Virus record (IMG/VR): IMGVR_UViG_3300009481_000055
Span: 1-32,841 of that record
DNA length: 32,841 bases
Source of the DNA: a virus
Strand: one strand, 5' to 3'
Part shown: piece by piece, positions 1 through 9,300 of the stretch
Layout: each line of letters begins with the position of its first letter
How positions within the stretch are numbered: position 1 is the stretch's first letter
Translations under genes and position numbers: made by a program
Notes under the pieces: model-generated
The model's database searches: none
What the model saw: the letters and a program-made list of their open reading frames with translations, nothing else
Told to the model about the DNA's origin: nothing

Positions 1-581
1 AAGCTGCTGACAATGTTATGAGCATTGTTGGTCGTCAGCTTGGTGATGGTATGGCACGAAAGAAAGATACAGATGTACATGCTTTGTACTCTGGTCTAAA
101 TGGTGGAACTACACTTGGTGCAACAGGTGCAACAATGAAACTTGCCAATGTGGCAGCTGCAATTGCTTACACTAAAGCTAACAAGTTTGGTACTCAGACT
201 TATATACTTCAGCGTCCAAATGCAGTATTCGACATAGCTAACACTGCTGTTACAGCTTCTCAGACTTATCCAGTACCAGCAGGTTGGTCTGAAGATTTGC
301 TTGGTAACTTCTTTAGTGGACTACGACCACTAAATGGAGTTCCAATATTTGAAGACGGAAACCTTTCAGTTGACTCAGATGATGATGCTGTTGGTGTAAT
401 AGCTGATAAGTCTGCACTTGCTGTACTCAAGTCTGTAGATACCAGAACTGAAAGGCAGAGAGATGCTTCTCTCAGGGCTACAGAACTGGTTATGACTGCC
501 GACTATGGGGTATTTGAACTTGATGATAGTAGAGGAGCACCATTAACATTTGATGCTGCTGCTCCTGCTAGCAACACTTAA
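1..581 (+). CDS. Major capsid protein, C-terminal part (5' truncated by window edge)
   Basis: The reading frame is open from the first bases of the window (codons AADNV precede the first internal Met at 18), so the true start lies upstream and about 192 residues are visible. The C-terminal pattern, a loop with GVPIFEDGNL, then a strand with VGVIADKSALAVL, then RTERQRDASLRAT and a final YGVFELDDSRGAPL, is what I expect from the P-domain and A-domain end of HK97-fold capsid proteins. Its place matches a head-gene order of terminase, portal, other head genes, capsid if the right edge joins the left. It would form the icosahedral shell. The assignment rests on pattern and context, not on a search. 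Other virion proteins are possible but less likely. Confidence 0.72.
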   Translation, partial: AADNVMSIVGRQLGDGMARKKDTDVHALYSGLNGGTTLGATGATMKLANVAAAIAYTKANKFGTQTYILQRPNAVFDIANTAVTASQTYPVPAGWSEDLLGNFFSGLRPLNGVPIFEDGNLSVDSDDDAVGVIADKSALAVLKSVDTRTERQRDASLRATELVMTADYGVFELDDSRGAPLTFDAAAPASNT

Positions 582-610
582 TCTAGATAGGGAAACCTAT
601 GGAGGACTAG

Positions 611-1033
611 ATGGTTAATTTAAGTGATAGGCAGAGGATGCGTCAGGAGTTGGTGGCAGTAGGGTATTCTTGGGAATACATTGATGAGTGGCAACCCAAG
701 ACGACTCTCTATCGCCATGCTCCGGGTCTGGATATCAATGGGAACGAGGTCTTCCCGGTTGGCTCTTCTATAAAGGGCGTACCGGGAAGTCCCGATTATG
801 TATTAAAGAAATCTAGGATAGGGATGTTCCCATTCCTACCGGGTGATACTTGCGAATGCAGGTGGTGTAAGGCTAGAAGTGTTAATGTTGAAATACCTAC
901 AGAGCCAAAGAAGGTAGAACCACAGGAAACTGTGATGTGCCAAGAATGCGGTGAAGAGGTATCAGCAGTCACTAAGGCTGGAGCATTATCAAGATTGAGA
1001 GTTCATACGAAGTCTCATCAGGGAACTGAATAG
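611..1033 (+). CDS. Hypothetical protein with C2H2-like zinc finger
   Basis: A 140-residue protein behind a GGAGG site ending 7 bases before ATG. The N-terminal 75 residues are rich in Trp, Tyr and Pro and match no family I know. Cysteines C81, C83 and C86 form a tight cluster, and the C-terminal part has C110-x2-C113 with H132-x3-H136, the spacing of a C2H2 zinc finger. It lies directly after the capsid gene. Proteins there are often head completion or decoration factors, but the zinc finger could equally bind DNA or a host protein. Function unknown. Confidence 0.8.
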   Translation: MVNLSDRQRMRQELVAVGYSWEYIDEWQPKTTLYRHAPGLDINGNEVFPVGSSIKGVPGSPDYVLKKSRIGMFPFLPGDTCECRWCKARSVNVEIPTEPKKVEPQETVMCQECGEEVSAVTKAGALSRLRVHTKSHQGTE

Positions 1034-1042
1034 TTGTAACGA

Positions 1043-1072
1043 TTGACCGTGGCTATTCAGAAAATTTATAAC
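1043..1072 (+). promoter_or_regulatory. Sigma70-like promoter for the 1129 gene
   Basis: TTGACC (1043-1048) and TATAAC (1067-1072) are separated by 18 bp, each 5 of 6 to consensus. The 95-bp gap also holds two similar 13-mers, TAACGATTGACCG and TAACGGTTGATCG, about 33 bp apart, and a short stem GCAGG/CCTGC (1082-1099) followed by an A run. The gap is larger than other late-gene junctions, which fits an internal promoter boosting an abundant structural protein. No transcript data. Confidence 0.45.
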
Positions 1073-1128
1073 GGTTGATCGCAGGGCTTAGAACCTGCTC
1101 AAAAAAATTACCTTGAAGGAGGTATGTT

Positions 1129-1884
1129 ATGGCATTCCCATTATCGGTGAACTTGTCGTATGGAATGGAGAAACAAGAAACTTCTGACCAGAGACATAAA
1201 CTAGGTACAAGGGCAACCACCCCAGATGGTAGAGTATTCTACTATGTTGAGAATAGCGGAACAGCTATTGGTACTGGTGGACAAATAGTAGATGGCATTG
1301 CTGCTGTAGCAGCACATGACATGGACTTGGCAGCTACCGCTACATCTGCTGGAGCCACATCTTTTACGAGTGGTACATCTCTTACTGTTACAAAAAACCA
1401 GTATAAAGATGGATACGTCTATTTTAATGATGGGCCGGGACAAGGCGAAATATATAGAGTTAAGTCTAATACGGCAGTATCTAGTGCTACTGGACTCTCA
1501 ATTACCATTGATGAAGAAGATGGATTAGCAACTGCTTTAACCACATCCTCTCTCTTTGGTCTTATGTATAGTCCTTATAAAGATGTAAAGATTCTTGATG
1601 GGGATGGCACTATGACTACTGGCCCTATCGGGGTAACTGCTGCACCTCTTACAGCAGACTACTTTGGGTGGGTTCAGACATCTGGGCCAGCATCAATACT
1701 AATAGGAGCACAGGTAGGTGTAGTTGGAGATGCAATAGCAGTATCTCAGGCATCAGGTGAGTCTGGTACTGCTGAAAGAACTGACTACTCAGATGAAGCT
1801 GATATAGTTAACATTGGTACTGCTATGGGAATACCAGCAGTAGCAACTGATTACCAATGGGTCATGTTAGATATTAGAAGCTAA
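1129..1884 (+). CDS. Probable head decoration or minor capsid protein
   Basis: 251 residues with a strong AAGGAGG site ending 7 bases before ATG. The protein is rich in Gly, Ala, Thr and Ser, has no membrane segment and looks almost entirely beta. Residues about 60-140 (SFTSGTSLTVTKNQYKDG, YFNDGPGQGEIYRVKS) resemble small beta-barrel units seen in phage head and tail proteins; a similar YRV motif recurs in the 2516 gene. The last third (GWVQTSGPASILIGAQ) is hydrophobic beta. A dedicated promoter upstream and a position right after the capsid suggest an abundant virion component such as a decoration protein. This is inferred from context. Confidence 0.6.
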   Translation: MAFPLSVNLSYGMEKQETSDQRHKLGTRATTPDGRVFYYVENSGTAIGTGGQIVDGIAAVAAHDMDLAATATSAGATSFTSGTSLTVTKNQYKDGYVYFNDGPGQGEIYRVKSNTAVSSATGLSITIDEEDGLATALTTSSLFGLMYSPYKDVKILDGDGTMTTGPIGVTAAPLTADYFGWVQTSGPASILIGAQVGVVGDAIAVSQASGESGTAERTDYSDEADIVNIGTAMGIPAVATDYQWVMLDIRS

Positions 1885-2261
1885 TGGTAGCTACTCCTGA
1901 AGAAACAGAACTGTGGACTCCACAGGGGGTAACCCATAAAAGGGTTGTCCCTGTGGGGTATAACTATGAAACTGGTGGTCAGATATTTGAGTACCAGTTT
2001 CTAGTACATGATGAAGTTACTAACAGGAAGCAGCAGTTTAGAGTTCTGGTTGATGACCAAACATCTAAGGCTCACATTGAAGAGATGGTGGGCAATGCGT
2101 TTGATAGATGGCTGACTGATGTAAGGATGAGGCACAACAAGCCAGCTCCAACTCCAGAACAAAGAAAAGAAATAGGAAGAATCCTAGAACAAATTAGAGT
2201 TAATAGAAACAAACGTAAAGAAAGTAGTAACAATAAAATATACTACAAAGGTCTACGATAA
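1884..2261 (+). CDS. Hypothetical protein, virion-associated by context
   Basis: 125 residues; its ATG overlaps the previous stop by one base (TAATG), so translation is probably coupled. The N-terminal half is beta-rich with aromatic residues (VPVGYNYETGGQIFEYQFLVHD); the C-terminal half is charged and helical, ending in a basic Arg/Lys tail. No recognised domain. Location between capsid and connector genes suggests a head or connector accessory role. Confidence 0.6.
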   Translation: MVATPEETELWTPQGVTHKRVVPVGYNYETGGQIFEYQFLVHDEVTNRKQQFRVLVDDQTSKAHIEEMVGNAFDRWLTDVRMRHNKPAPTPEQRKEIGRILEQIRVNRNKRKESSNNKIYYKGLR

Positions 2262-2272
2262 GGAGGACATCT

Positions 2273-2440
2273 ATGACCACAGAGATTACAATAACATCAG
2301 AAGATATAGCTTCAGAATTGCAAGATAAGATTAGTGAGAATACTAATCTGAAGTTACAGAATAAGGCTCTAGTACGTACAATAGCAGAGCAACAAAAGAT
2401 TATAGATCAAAACGAATTGGAGTCAACTGAAGATGCCTAG
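2273..2440 (+). CDS. Small acidic helical protein, 55 aa
   Basis: A 55-residue frame with an AAGGAGG site 6 bases before ATG. The sequence alternates hydrophobic and charged residues (ISENTNLKLQNKALVRTIAEQQ) and should form a single amphipathic helix or coiled coil. Its end overlaps the start of the next mini-gene by 8 bases. Tight packing and a good ribosome site support it as real; function unknown. Confidence 0.65.
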   Translation: MTTEITITSEDIASELQDKISENTNLKLQNKALVRTIAEQQKIIDQNELESTEDA

Positions 2441-2504
2441 CGGTAAAGGTACTTACGGAAAAAAAGTAGGAAGACCACCTAAGAAAAAGAAACCTAAGAA
2501 ATAG
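2433..2504 (+). CDS. Lys-rich 23-residue mini-protein with AT-hook-like GRP motif
   Basis: A 23-residue frame starting inside the end of the previous gene and finishing 11 bases before the next. It has a Gly/Tyr N-terminus (MPSGKGTYG), then VGRPPKKKKPKK; 11 of 23 residues are Lys or Arg. The GRP core flanked by basic residues looks like an AT-hook, which binds the minor groove of A/T-rich DNA. I recall similar mini-proteins in other phage head-tail regions but cannot cite one. DNA condensation or packaging is plausible but unproven. Confidence 0.6.
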   Translation: MPSGKGTYGKKVGRPPKKKKPKK

Positions 2505-2515
2505 AGGTGTAACCA

Positions 2516-3778
2516 ATGGCTATAGTTCAAGGTCGCACAAGGGCTCAACTACGTCAGTCCATTGGGTATAACCTTGGTGCTACTCAGGTGTCATCTGCCA
2601 GCGGTACTGGTTCTACTACTACGATAGTAGACAATACTTTGGTTGGTGGTGACGATAACCACATAGGTAAGTGGGTGGTATTTAATGATGTCTCTGCATC
2701 TACAGTAGAGATTAGTAGGGTATCTGACTATGTGGCTAGCACAACTACATTAACTGTATCTCCTGCATTTGCACAGACAACTGTAGCTAATGATACATAT
2801 GAGTTGTGGGATGATATCTATCCACCTCTAAGGGTAGAAGACTTTATTAATCAAGCTATACTTGATGCTACTGGTCATGCCTATGATCCAGTAGAAAGTC
2901 TAGCTCTACACACAGATGGAAAGACTCAAAGGTTTGATATACCTTCTGGTCTTTCCATGATTCAGAATCTTTACTACCGATCTAAGGTAGACTACACACG
3001 CCTTCTGTCCTGTAATACAGCCATGGATGAGAACGTAGACTCTGACTTTACTGTTACTGCTGATACCAAGATGAAGAAGCAAGGTACTGCCAGTAATAGA
3101 ATAGTTATTGCCTCTGGTGCTAGTGCTGGAGATATAGTTACTGACTCTATTACCAGTAAAGATATTAGCGAATACGACTACTTAGAGTTTTGGATTAGAA
3201 GTTCTGTTGCTACATCAGCAGGTAATCTAAAGATATTACTGGATGATACTGCTAACTGTGCATCTCCATTAGAAACTCTTAATGTTCCTGCCCTATCAGT
3301 AGACACATGGACATTCTGTAGGGTGGCTCTGTCGAACCCAGAGAGCGACACAGCGATCATCTCTGTAGGTTTGGAGTACGATTCTGATTTAGGAGCCTGT
3401 ACGGTCTGGCTAGACGATATCAGTGTAGTTAAGAATGACTCAGCACAATGGGACAAGCTTCCCAGAAATCTATGGAAGATAGATAAACAGGAACAAGATA
3501 TAGTTATTGATAACTATGCTCATGGTATTGCCAGATACAATCTATTAAAGATTGTAGGTGGAGATAAGCCAACATTACTTACTGCTGATACTGATACATC
3601 AGAATTAGATGAACAGTATCTTATATCTACAGCTACCGCTCTTGCATTTGCTTCAGCATCTGGTGGCCCTAATACTGATCCAGATAATAAGAACAACATG
3701 GCAGGATTCTGGATGGCTAAATCAGCACAGGCTAAGAGGCAGATACCGTTACTGACCGATGTTAGATTGGTGCAATAG
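2516..3778 (+). CDS. Probable head-tail adaptor (connector) with an inserted beta-sandwich domain
   Basis: 420 residues. The N-terminal part (AQLRQSIGYNLG, then LRVEDFINQAILDATGH at about 105-121) and C-terminal helices (ARYNLLKIV; LISTATALAFAS) resemble short-tailed phage adaptor proteins that sit below the portal. Between them, residues about 170-305 form a separate all-beta module (YDYLEFWIRSS, KILLDDT, WTFCRVALS, CTVWLDDISVV) with the look of a galactose-binding or carbohydrate-binding jelly roll. The next gene overlaps its stop by one base and looks like a nozzle, which supports the adaptor-nozzle pairing. The family assignment is inferred. Confidence 0.55.
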   Translation: MAIVQGRTRAQLRQSIGYNLGATQVSSASGTGSTTTIVDNTLVGGDDNHIGKWVVFNDVSASTVEISRVSDYVASTTTLTVSPAFAQTTVANDTYELWDDIYPPLRVEDFINQAILDATGHAYDPVESLALHTDGKTQRFDIPSGLSMIQNLYYRSKVDYTRLLSCNTAMDENVDSDFTVTADTKMKKQGTASNRIVIASGASAGDIVTDSITSKDISEYDYLEFWIRSSVATSAGNLKILLDDTANCASPLETLNVPALSVDTWTFCRVALSNPESDTAIISVGLEYDSDLGACTVWLDDISVVKNDSAQWDKLPRNLWKIDKQEQDIVIDNYAHGIARYNLLKIVGGDKPTLLTADTDTSELDEQYLISTATALAFASASGGPNTDPDNKNNMAGFWMAKSAQAKRQIPLLTDVRLVQ

Positions 3779-5691
3779 TGGTAGCAAAAGTAACAGGTCG
3801 TAATGAGATATCACTTAATGGTGTGTACTATCCATTAGCACAGCCTGTACAAAGTTCTCTTGCCTCTATATATCCGGGGAAGATAGTCATAGGAGATACC
3901 ACTAAAGACTCCCAGACTCGTACATCTATTATTGCTTGGGATAACTTTAAGGGCGGTATAGGTATCAACCGAATGGAAGGAGCACAGGATGTAGGTAGAG
4001 CGTGGTGGTCTACTTGTCAGCTACGATATAAGAATCATCTGGTACTACCATCCCTAGCTACACAAACAGCAGCCGTATCTCATGGATTAGCACAGAACAG
4101 TATAGGTGCTATGGAAGAACTAGATGAAGAAGTGTATGCCGTATGGAATGGAACAGCTTCTGAGAACCCAAAGCTATACAAGTATGCTGATGCATCAGAC
4201 TCATGGGGTTCTGAGATTACATCTGGTATTCCAGATCAGGTAACTGATTCTGTTAAATGGACGGCATCTAATGGCACTACTTATCTTGTCTTTGCTCACT
4301 ACGATACTGCTGGCTCTGGGTATTCTTATTCATCCAATGGATCAAGCTGGTCAAATGACACTACTGATACCAAGTATTTAACTGTATGGGACGATAGGTT
4401 GTGGGGGATCAGCCATACTGGTCAGCTATGGTGGTCAATCACACCGGGTACAGAAATCAATGATGCAAAGATTTCTATACCTAATGGATATGTCACCAGT
4501 ATGTTTACTGCCAGAGATGCAGCAGGAGAGTTAATCATATACGTGGGTACTCAGGAAGGATTATTTGCTCATGATGCAGCTAATAATAAATTCATACAGA
4601 CTGAGGTTGTTTATTCTTTCCATCCTGATAGTGCTAGAGGGGCATTAAGATGGAGAGACAGTTCATATATACCTTCTGGGTTAAGTATATATAGATACAT
4701 TAGTGGGGCATCTCAATCAATCATAACTACTATGGGTCTGGATAAAGATGATGGTATACCTACTGATAACCGTGGCTCGTTTACTGAAATGGTAGCTACA
4801 AATAATGAATTGATTGGAGCAATAGATGCTTCAAGATCACCTACTGCTGTAGGTAGTACCGACATAGCATTTCAATGGGGTAGTAGCCAAGGCTCTGATG
4901 TTATTGATCCTGATACTGGTATCAGTTCTATAGTAGGTTGGGACGAGTCAGGATGGGAAGTTAAATGGACGGCAACAGATGCTGGTAAAGGCATAGATGC
5001 TATGGCAGTTAACTATGCCTATCAGGACTACAGGTTATGGTTTGCTTTTGATAACAGGATTTACTGGATAGGACAACCAACTAATATAATTAATCCATCT
5101 CTCCTTAATGACTTTGATTATGCTGAGTCAGCTACTCATGAAACTCCTTGGGTAAATGCTGGTCAGTCTGAAGTAGATAAGTTGGCATTAAAACTTAAAG
5201 TTGAATGCCAAGACACATCCAGTACTGAGACTGTATTAGTGGAATATGCTACAGATTACTCAGAGTCATATACATCTATGGGTACTATTACATCCGATGG
5301 TGTTACTACATACTCATTTGCATCAGGAGTAGGTACAACATTTAGGGCTATCAAGTTTAGGTTAACACTTAGTCGTGATACAGGCACAACTAATAAGCTA
5401 CTATCACCTGACGTAGTATCTATGACTTTAGAATTCAGAAAGAAACTTCCTGCTAAGTATGGTCATCAGGCTAGAATAAATTTAAATAAAAAATATAAAG
5501 GTAAATCTCCTAAAGATTTACGATCTGCTCTTGTGACTGCAATAGAATCCACTACTCTTGTAGAGTTTACCTTTAGAGATGACTCAGGTGGTACACGTAA
5601 CTACTACGTAGACGTAGTGTCTGCCAGTGGTATAGAGGGTACTGGGTATGATGAACGAGGCATGTCAACAATCAATCTGGTAGAGCCATGA
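3778..5691 (+). CDS. Probable tail nozzle / tail tube protein
   Basis: 637 residues from a GTG that overlaps the upstream TAG by one base. The protein is almost entirely beta with repeated Trp-containing blades (WDNFKGGIGINRM, VYAVWNGTASENPKLYKY, YLTVWDDRLWGIS, QLWWSI, IYVGTQEGLFAHD), as in a beta-propeller. The C-terminal part (about 470-620) is a beta domain with a YATDYSESYTSMG stretch. Large propeller-like proteins right after an adaptor are typical nozzles of short-tailed phages. No enzymatic motif is visible. A receptor-binding or hub role cannot be excluded. Confidence 0.55.
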   Translation: MVAKVTGRNEISLNGVYYPLAQPVQSSLASIYPGKIVIGDTTKDSQTRTSIIAWDNFKGGIGINRMEGAQDVGRAWWSTCQLRYKNHLVLPSLATQTAAVSHGLAQNSIGAMEELDEEVYAVWNGTASENPKLYKYADASDSWGSEITSGIPDQVTDSVKWTASNGTTYLVFAHYDTAGSGYSYSSNGSSWSNDTTDTKYLTVWDDRLWGISHTGQLWWSITPGTEINDAKISIPNGYVTSMFTARDAAGELIIYVGTQEGLFAHDAANNKFIQTEVVYSFHPDSARGALRWRDSSYIPSGLSIYRYISGASQSIITTMGLDKDDGIPTDNRGSFTEMVATNNELIGAIDASRSPTAVGSTDIAFQWGSSQGSDVIDPDTGISSIVGWDESGWEVKWTATDAGKGIDAMAVNYAYQDYRLWFAFDNRIYWIGQPTNIINPSLLNDFDYAESATHETPWVNAGQSEVDKLALKLKVECQDTSSTETVLVEYATDYSESYTSMGTITSDGVTTYSFASGVGTTFRAIKFRLTLSRDTGTTNKLLSPDVVSMTLEFRKKLPAKYGHQARINLNKKYKGKSPKDLRSALVTAIESTTLVEFTFRDDSGGTRNYYVDVVSASGIEGTGYDERGMSTINLVEP

Positions 5692-5996
5692 GATTCCACG
5701 CTAATAGATCAAGAGTATCCACATCAGGAACTTCAGTTGCTTTATCAGCAGCAACTGGTGCACCTGATGCTACTAGCCGTGTCCAGTGGATTAAGATATC
5801 TGCACGTACAGGTAACAGTGGAGTGATTTATGTAGGAGACTCTTCTGTATCTAGCACACTTGGATATGAACTGTCTGCTAATGACAGCATTGAGATTAAC
5901 TTTCAAGATGCTGGTGGAACTGTAACCTTAAATACTATATATGTTGATGCTAGTGCTAATAATCAAGATGCAGACTGGGCCGTAATACTAGAGTAA
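5688..5996 (+). CDS. Small beta-rich structural protein
   Basis: 102 residues, starting in an ATGA overlap with the nozzle gene. Short beta strands (SVALSAATGAP, RVQWIKISART, GVIYVGDSSV, DSIEINFQD) suggest a compact beta-sandwich. This pattern of a Gly-Asn-Ser turn followed by IYVGDSSV is common in small phage head-tail and fibre-attachment proteins. Specific role unknown. Confidence 0.6.
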   Translation: MRFHANRSRVSTSGTSVALSAATGAPDATSRVQWIKISARTGNSGVIYVGDSSVSSTLGYELSANDSIEINFQDAGGTVTLNTIYVDASANNQDADWAVILE

Positions 5997-5997
5997 T

Positions 5998-6357
5998 ATG
6001 ACTCAAGGTAATATGCCGGGATGGTGGAGAGGAACAGAGCCAGAGTGGGTAGTATTTAGAGGCTTAGAATCTGTAGGTAAACAACACAACAGGGACTTTG
6101 TCTTCGATTCTACTGCTGAAGATGGTGTAGCTTTTAGGTTTTTAAATCCAAATGACTTAGCAATTAATGTCACAGGATTAATGCACAATTATGAAGCTGG
6201 TAAAGATGGGGTTTCTACTACGTTGTTATCTAAGCAACAGATGATTGGTCTAGGTATATACTTAATATTTATAGAAGACGTTGATTTGCAACAAGACGCA
6301 AACTATTATATCAATGAGGCATTAGCTTACAGGGATCACTCTCACATGGGAGGGTAA
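5998..6357 (+). CDS. Hypothetical tail-region protein
   Basis: 119 residues, one base after the preceding stop. It has an aromatic N-terminus (MPGWWRGTEPEWVVFRG) and a mixed alpha/beta body, ending HSHMGG. No domain recognised. Its place between nozzle and fibre genes suggests a fibre attachment or tail accessory protein. There is no clear ribosome site, so translation is probably coupled to the gene before it. Confidence 0.55.
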   Translation: MTQGNMPGWWRGTEPEWVVFRGLESVGKQHNRDFVFDSTAEDGVAFRFLNPNDLAINVTGLMHNYEAGKDGVSTTLLSKQQMIGLGIYLIFIEDVDLQQDANYYINEALAYRDHSHMGG

Positions 6358-6358
6358 C

Positions 6359-9300
6359 ATGGCAACAGTTTATTTTTCTGGATACGTGTTTCGGGACAAC
6401 GGTACAGCCCTTAGTGGTGCTACCGTTGCTTTGCTTGAGGCAGGTACTACTACTGAAGAAGCATCCACTACTACTAATAGTGATGGGTTCTGGTCGTTTA
6501 ATGAGACAGATGACGACCGATATGATGTGAAGATTACTAGTGGTAGCCAGATACGCTATCGCAAATGGGCTGACGAGATACAGGTTAAGACTCTTGATGT
6601 CAGAAATAATGAAGGTGAGACTGTACCAGTTGCAACCTTTACCAACCTAGCCAACGCTGACGATAACGAGATAGTTCATTACCGTAGCTTACGTGGTACT
6701 GGTGCTGACAATGATGAGATGTACTTCAGGTACTACATGGATGATGCCAGTAGTAATACAACTGAAGTAGCAAGGATGACCGTTAAGTTAATTAGTGCAT
6801 CTGCTGCATCAGAAGATAGTGAGATCAGATGGGGTGTTGCTGTAGGTGGAAGCATCGTTGATGTGTTTACTATAAGTAATACATCTGGTGGTGCTACTGA
6901 CATGACTGTGGATGTGGCTGGTGACATCAGCCTTGATGCTGATGGTGGGGATGTATTCTTTAAAGATGGTGGCACTACCTTTGGCTCTGCTACTAATAGT
7001 AGTGGAAACCTCATACTTAAATCAGGTACTACTACTGCTCTTACGTTCTCAGGTGCTAACTTAACTGCTGCTGGAACTATAGGTTCTGGGGCTATCACTT
7101 CTACAGGAAGCATAACGTCAGGGGGTTCGTTCATTATAGGTAGTGCATCTATAGCTGAAGCAGAACTGGAAATGATAGATGGAATTACTGCTGGAACGGC
7201 AGCAGCAAGTAAGGCTGTAGTACTAGATGGTAGTAAGAACATTGCAACCATAGGGACTATAGGGTCTGGTGCTATCACATCAACAGGTACTAGTTCATTT
7301 GGTTCAGGCACTACTATAGGTAACCTTACCCTAGCCAATGGAAGTATTACCGACTCTGGTGGAGCGTTAGATTTTGGCGATGAAACCCTGACAACTACAG
7401 GAGTTGTTACTGCTGGTGGATTCACGATTGGTAGTGCAGCTATCGTAGAAGCGGAACTTGAAACCATTGATGGTGTAACTGCTGGAACAGTTGCTGCCTC
7501 TAAGGCTGTAGTTGTTGACGCTAATAAAGATATAGGTGATTTCCGAAACGTAACAGCTACCACATTTATTGGCAATATTGATGCTGTTGATGGAGACTTT
7601 GATGGTACGTTAGAAGCTGATGCCTATACAGTAGACGGCACAGCACTAAATGAATACATAGCAGATACCGTTGGGGCTATGACCACTAGTAATACTGAAA
7701 CTGGTATTACTGTTACTTACCAAGATGCAGATAACACCATAGACTTTGTTGTAGGTACATTAAACCAAGATACTACTGGTACTGCTGCTATCGCTACAAC
7801 TGTAACTATTACAGATAATGAAAGTACAGATGAAGACAATGCCATAATCTTTACGTCAGGTGGGGACGTAGATGGGGGCAACATAGGGTTAGAGTCAGAC
7901 GGCACTCTAACTTATAATCCAAGTACAGGAAAGATTACAGCTACTGGTTTTATAGGTGCGGTAACAGGTGATGTAACAGGTGATGTAACAGGTACATCAT
8001 CATTGGTTACAGTTGCAGACAGTACAGCAAACACAAACTTCCCTGTTGTTTTCCATAATGAATCAAACGGACTACTAGATGACACAGGTGCATTACGATA
8101 CAACCCAAGCACAGGACAATTACTAGTTCCTAACTTAACTGTTGCAGGTACTACAACTACTGTAGATACAGTTACTATGGAAGCCTCTAATGCAATCGTA
8201 TTTGAAGGTGCAACAGCAGACTCAAACGAAACAACTCTTAGTATTGTTGACCCAACCTCAGACCATACACAGTATTTAATTAACCAAGGTGGGTATATAC
8301 CACTATTGGCAGCAGCGACAACAACTGCAATCTCTGCTACACCAGCAGAAATAAATCTTATTGATGGTGGTACAGCAAGAGGAACTACTGCGATAGCAGA
8401 TGGCGATGGTGTTCTTATCAATGACGATGGAACTATGCGTATGACTACAGTTCAAACACTAGCTGCTTATCTTGATGATGAGATAACTGCCATGCCTAAC
8501 TTAGTTACTACAGGAACTATAGGTACTGGTGTATGGCAGGGTACTGCTATAGCCTCTGGGTATATAGCAGCCGATGCTATTACTGGAGCTAAGATTGCCG
8601 ATGATGCTATTGGTAGTGAGCACATAGCAGATGACGCAGTAGTATCCGCAGCAATAGCTGACGATGCTATCACCACCGCATTAATAGCGGACGATGCCAT
8701 CACTACTGCGTTAATAGCTGATGACGCTATTACAACTGCCCTAATAGCCGATGATGCTGTAGTAACAGCATCTATAGCTGATGATGCCATTACAAGTGCA
8801 TTGATTGCTGATGACGCTGTAGGGTCAGCAGCCATAGCAGATGGTGCTGTAGATACGGCTCGACTAGGAGCAGATGCAGTAACAGGTGCAAAGATAGCTG
8901 ATGATGCGATTGGGAACGAACACATAGCAGATGATGCAATACGAACAGCACACATAGAAGATGGACAGATAGCCCTAGCTCATATGGGTAGTCAGTCTGT
9001 AGATGAAGATAACTTATATATCTCTAACGCTGGTACTAATGGTGAGTTTCTTAGTAAGCAGTCAGGTAATAATGGTGGTCTAACTTGGGCAACACCTACT
9101 GATACCAACACTACTTACTCAGCAGGAACACTACTTGACCTATCAAGTACTACATTTAATGTTGACCTTACAGAAGCCAGTGAAGCAGCAATAGCTAATG
9201 GTGACTACATACTGTTCTTAGATGGTGGTGCTACTGGAGATACTAAGAAAGAAGCCTTTGCAGATGTAGCTACATTACTTGCAGGTAGTGGATTGACTGC

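Noticed and set aside
6733-7575. 280-residue open frame on the minus strand inside the fibre gene
   Set aside because: Antisense shadow of repetitive Thr/Gly/Ala codons; product is low-complexity Val/Pro/Ser, with no ribosome site or gene context.
8467-8955. 162-residue minus-strand frame with repeated ASSAI units
   Set aside because: Exact reverse complement of the decapeptide repeats of the fibre; not a gene.
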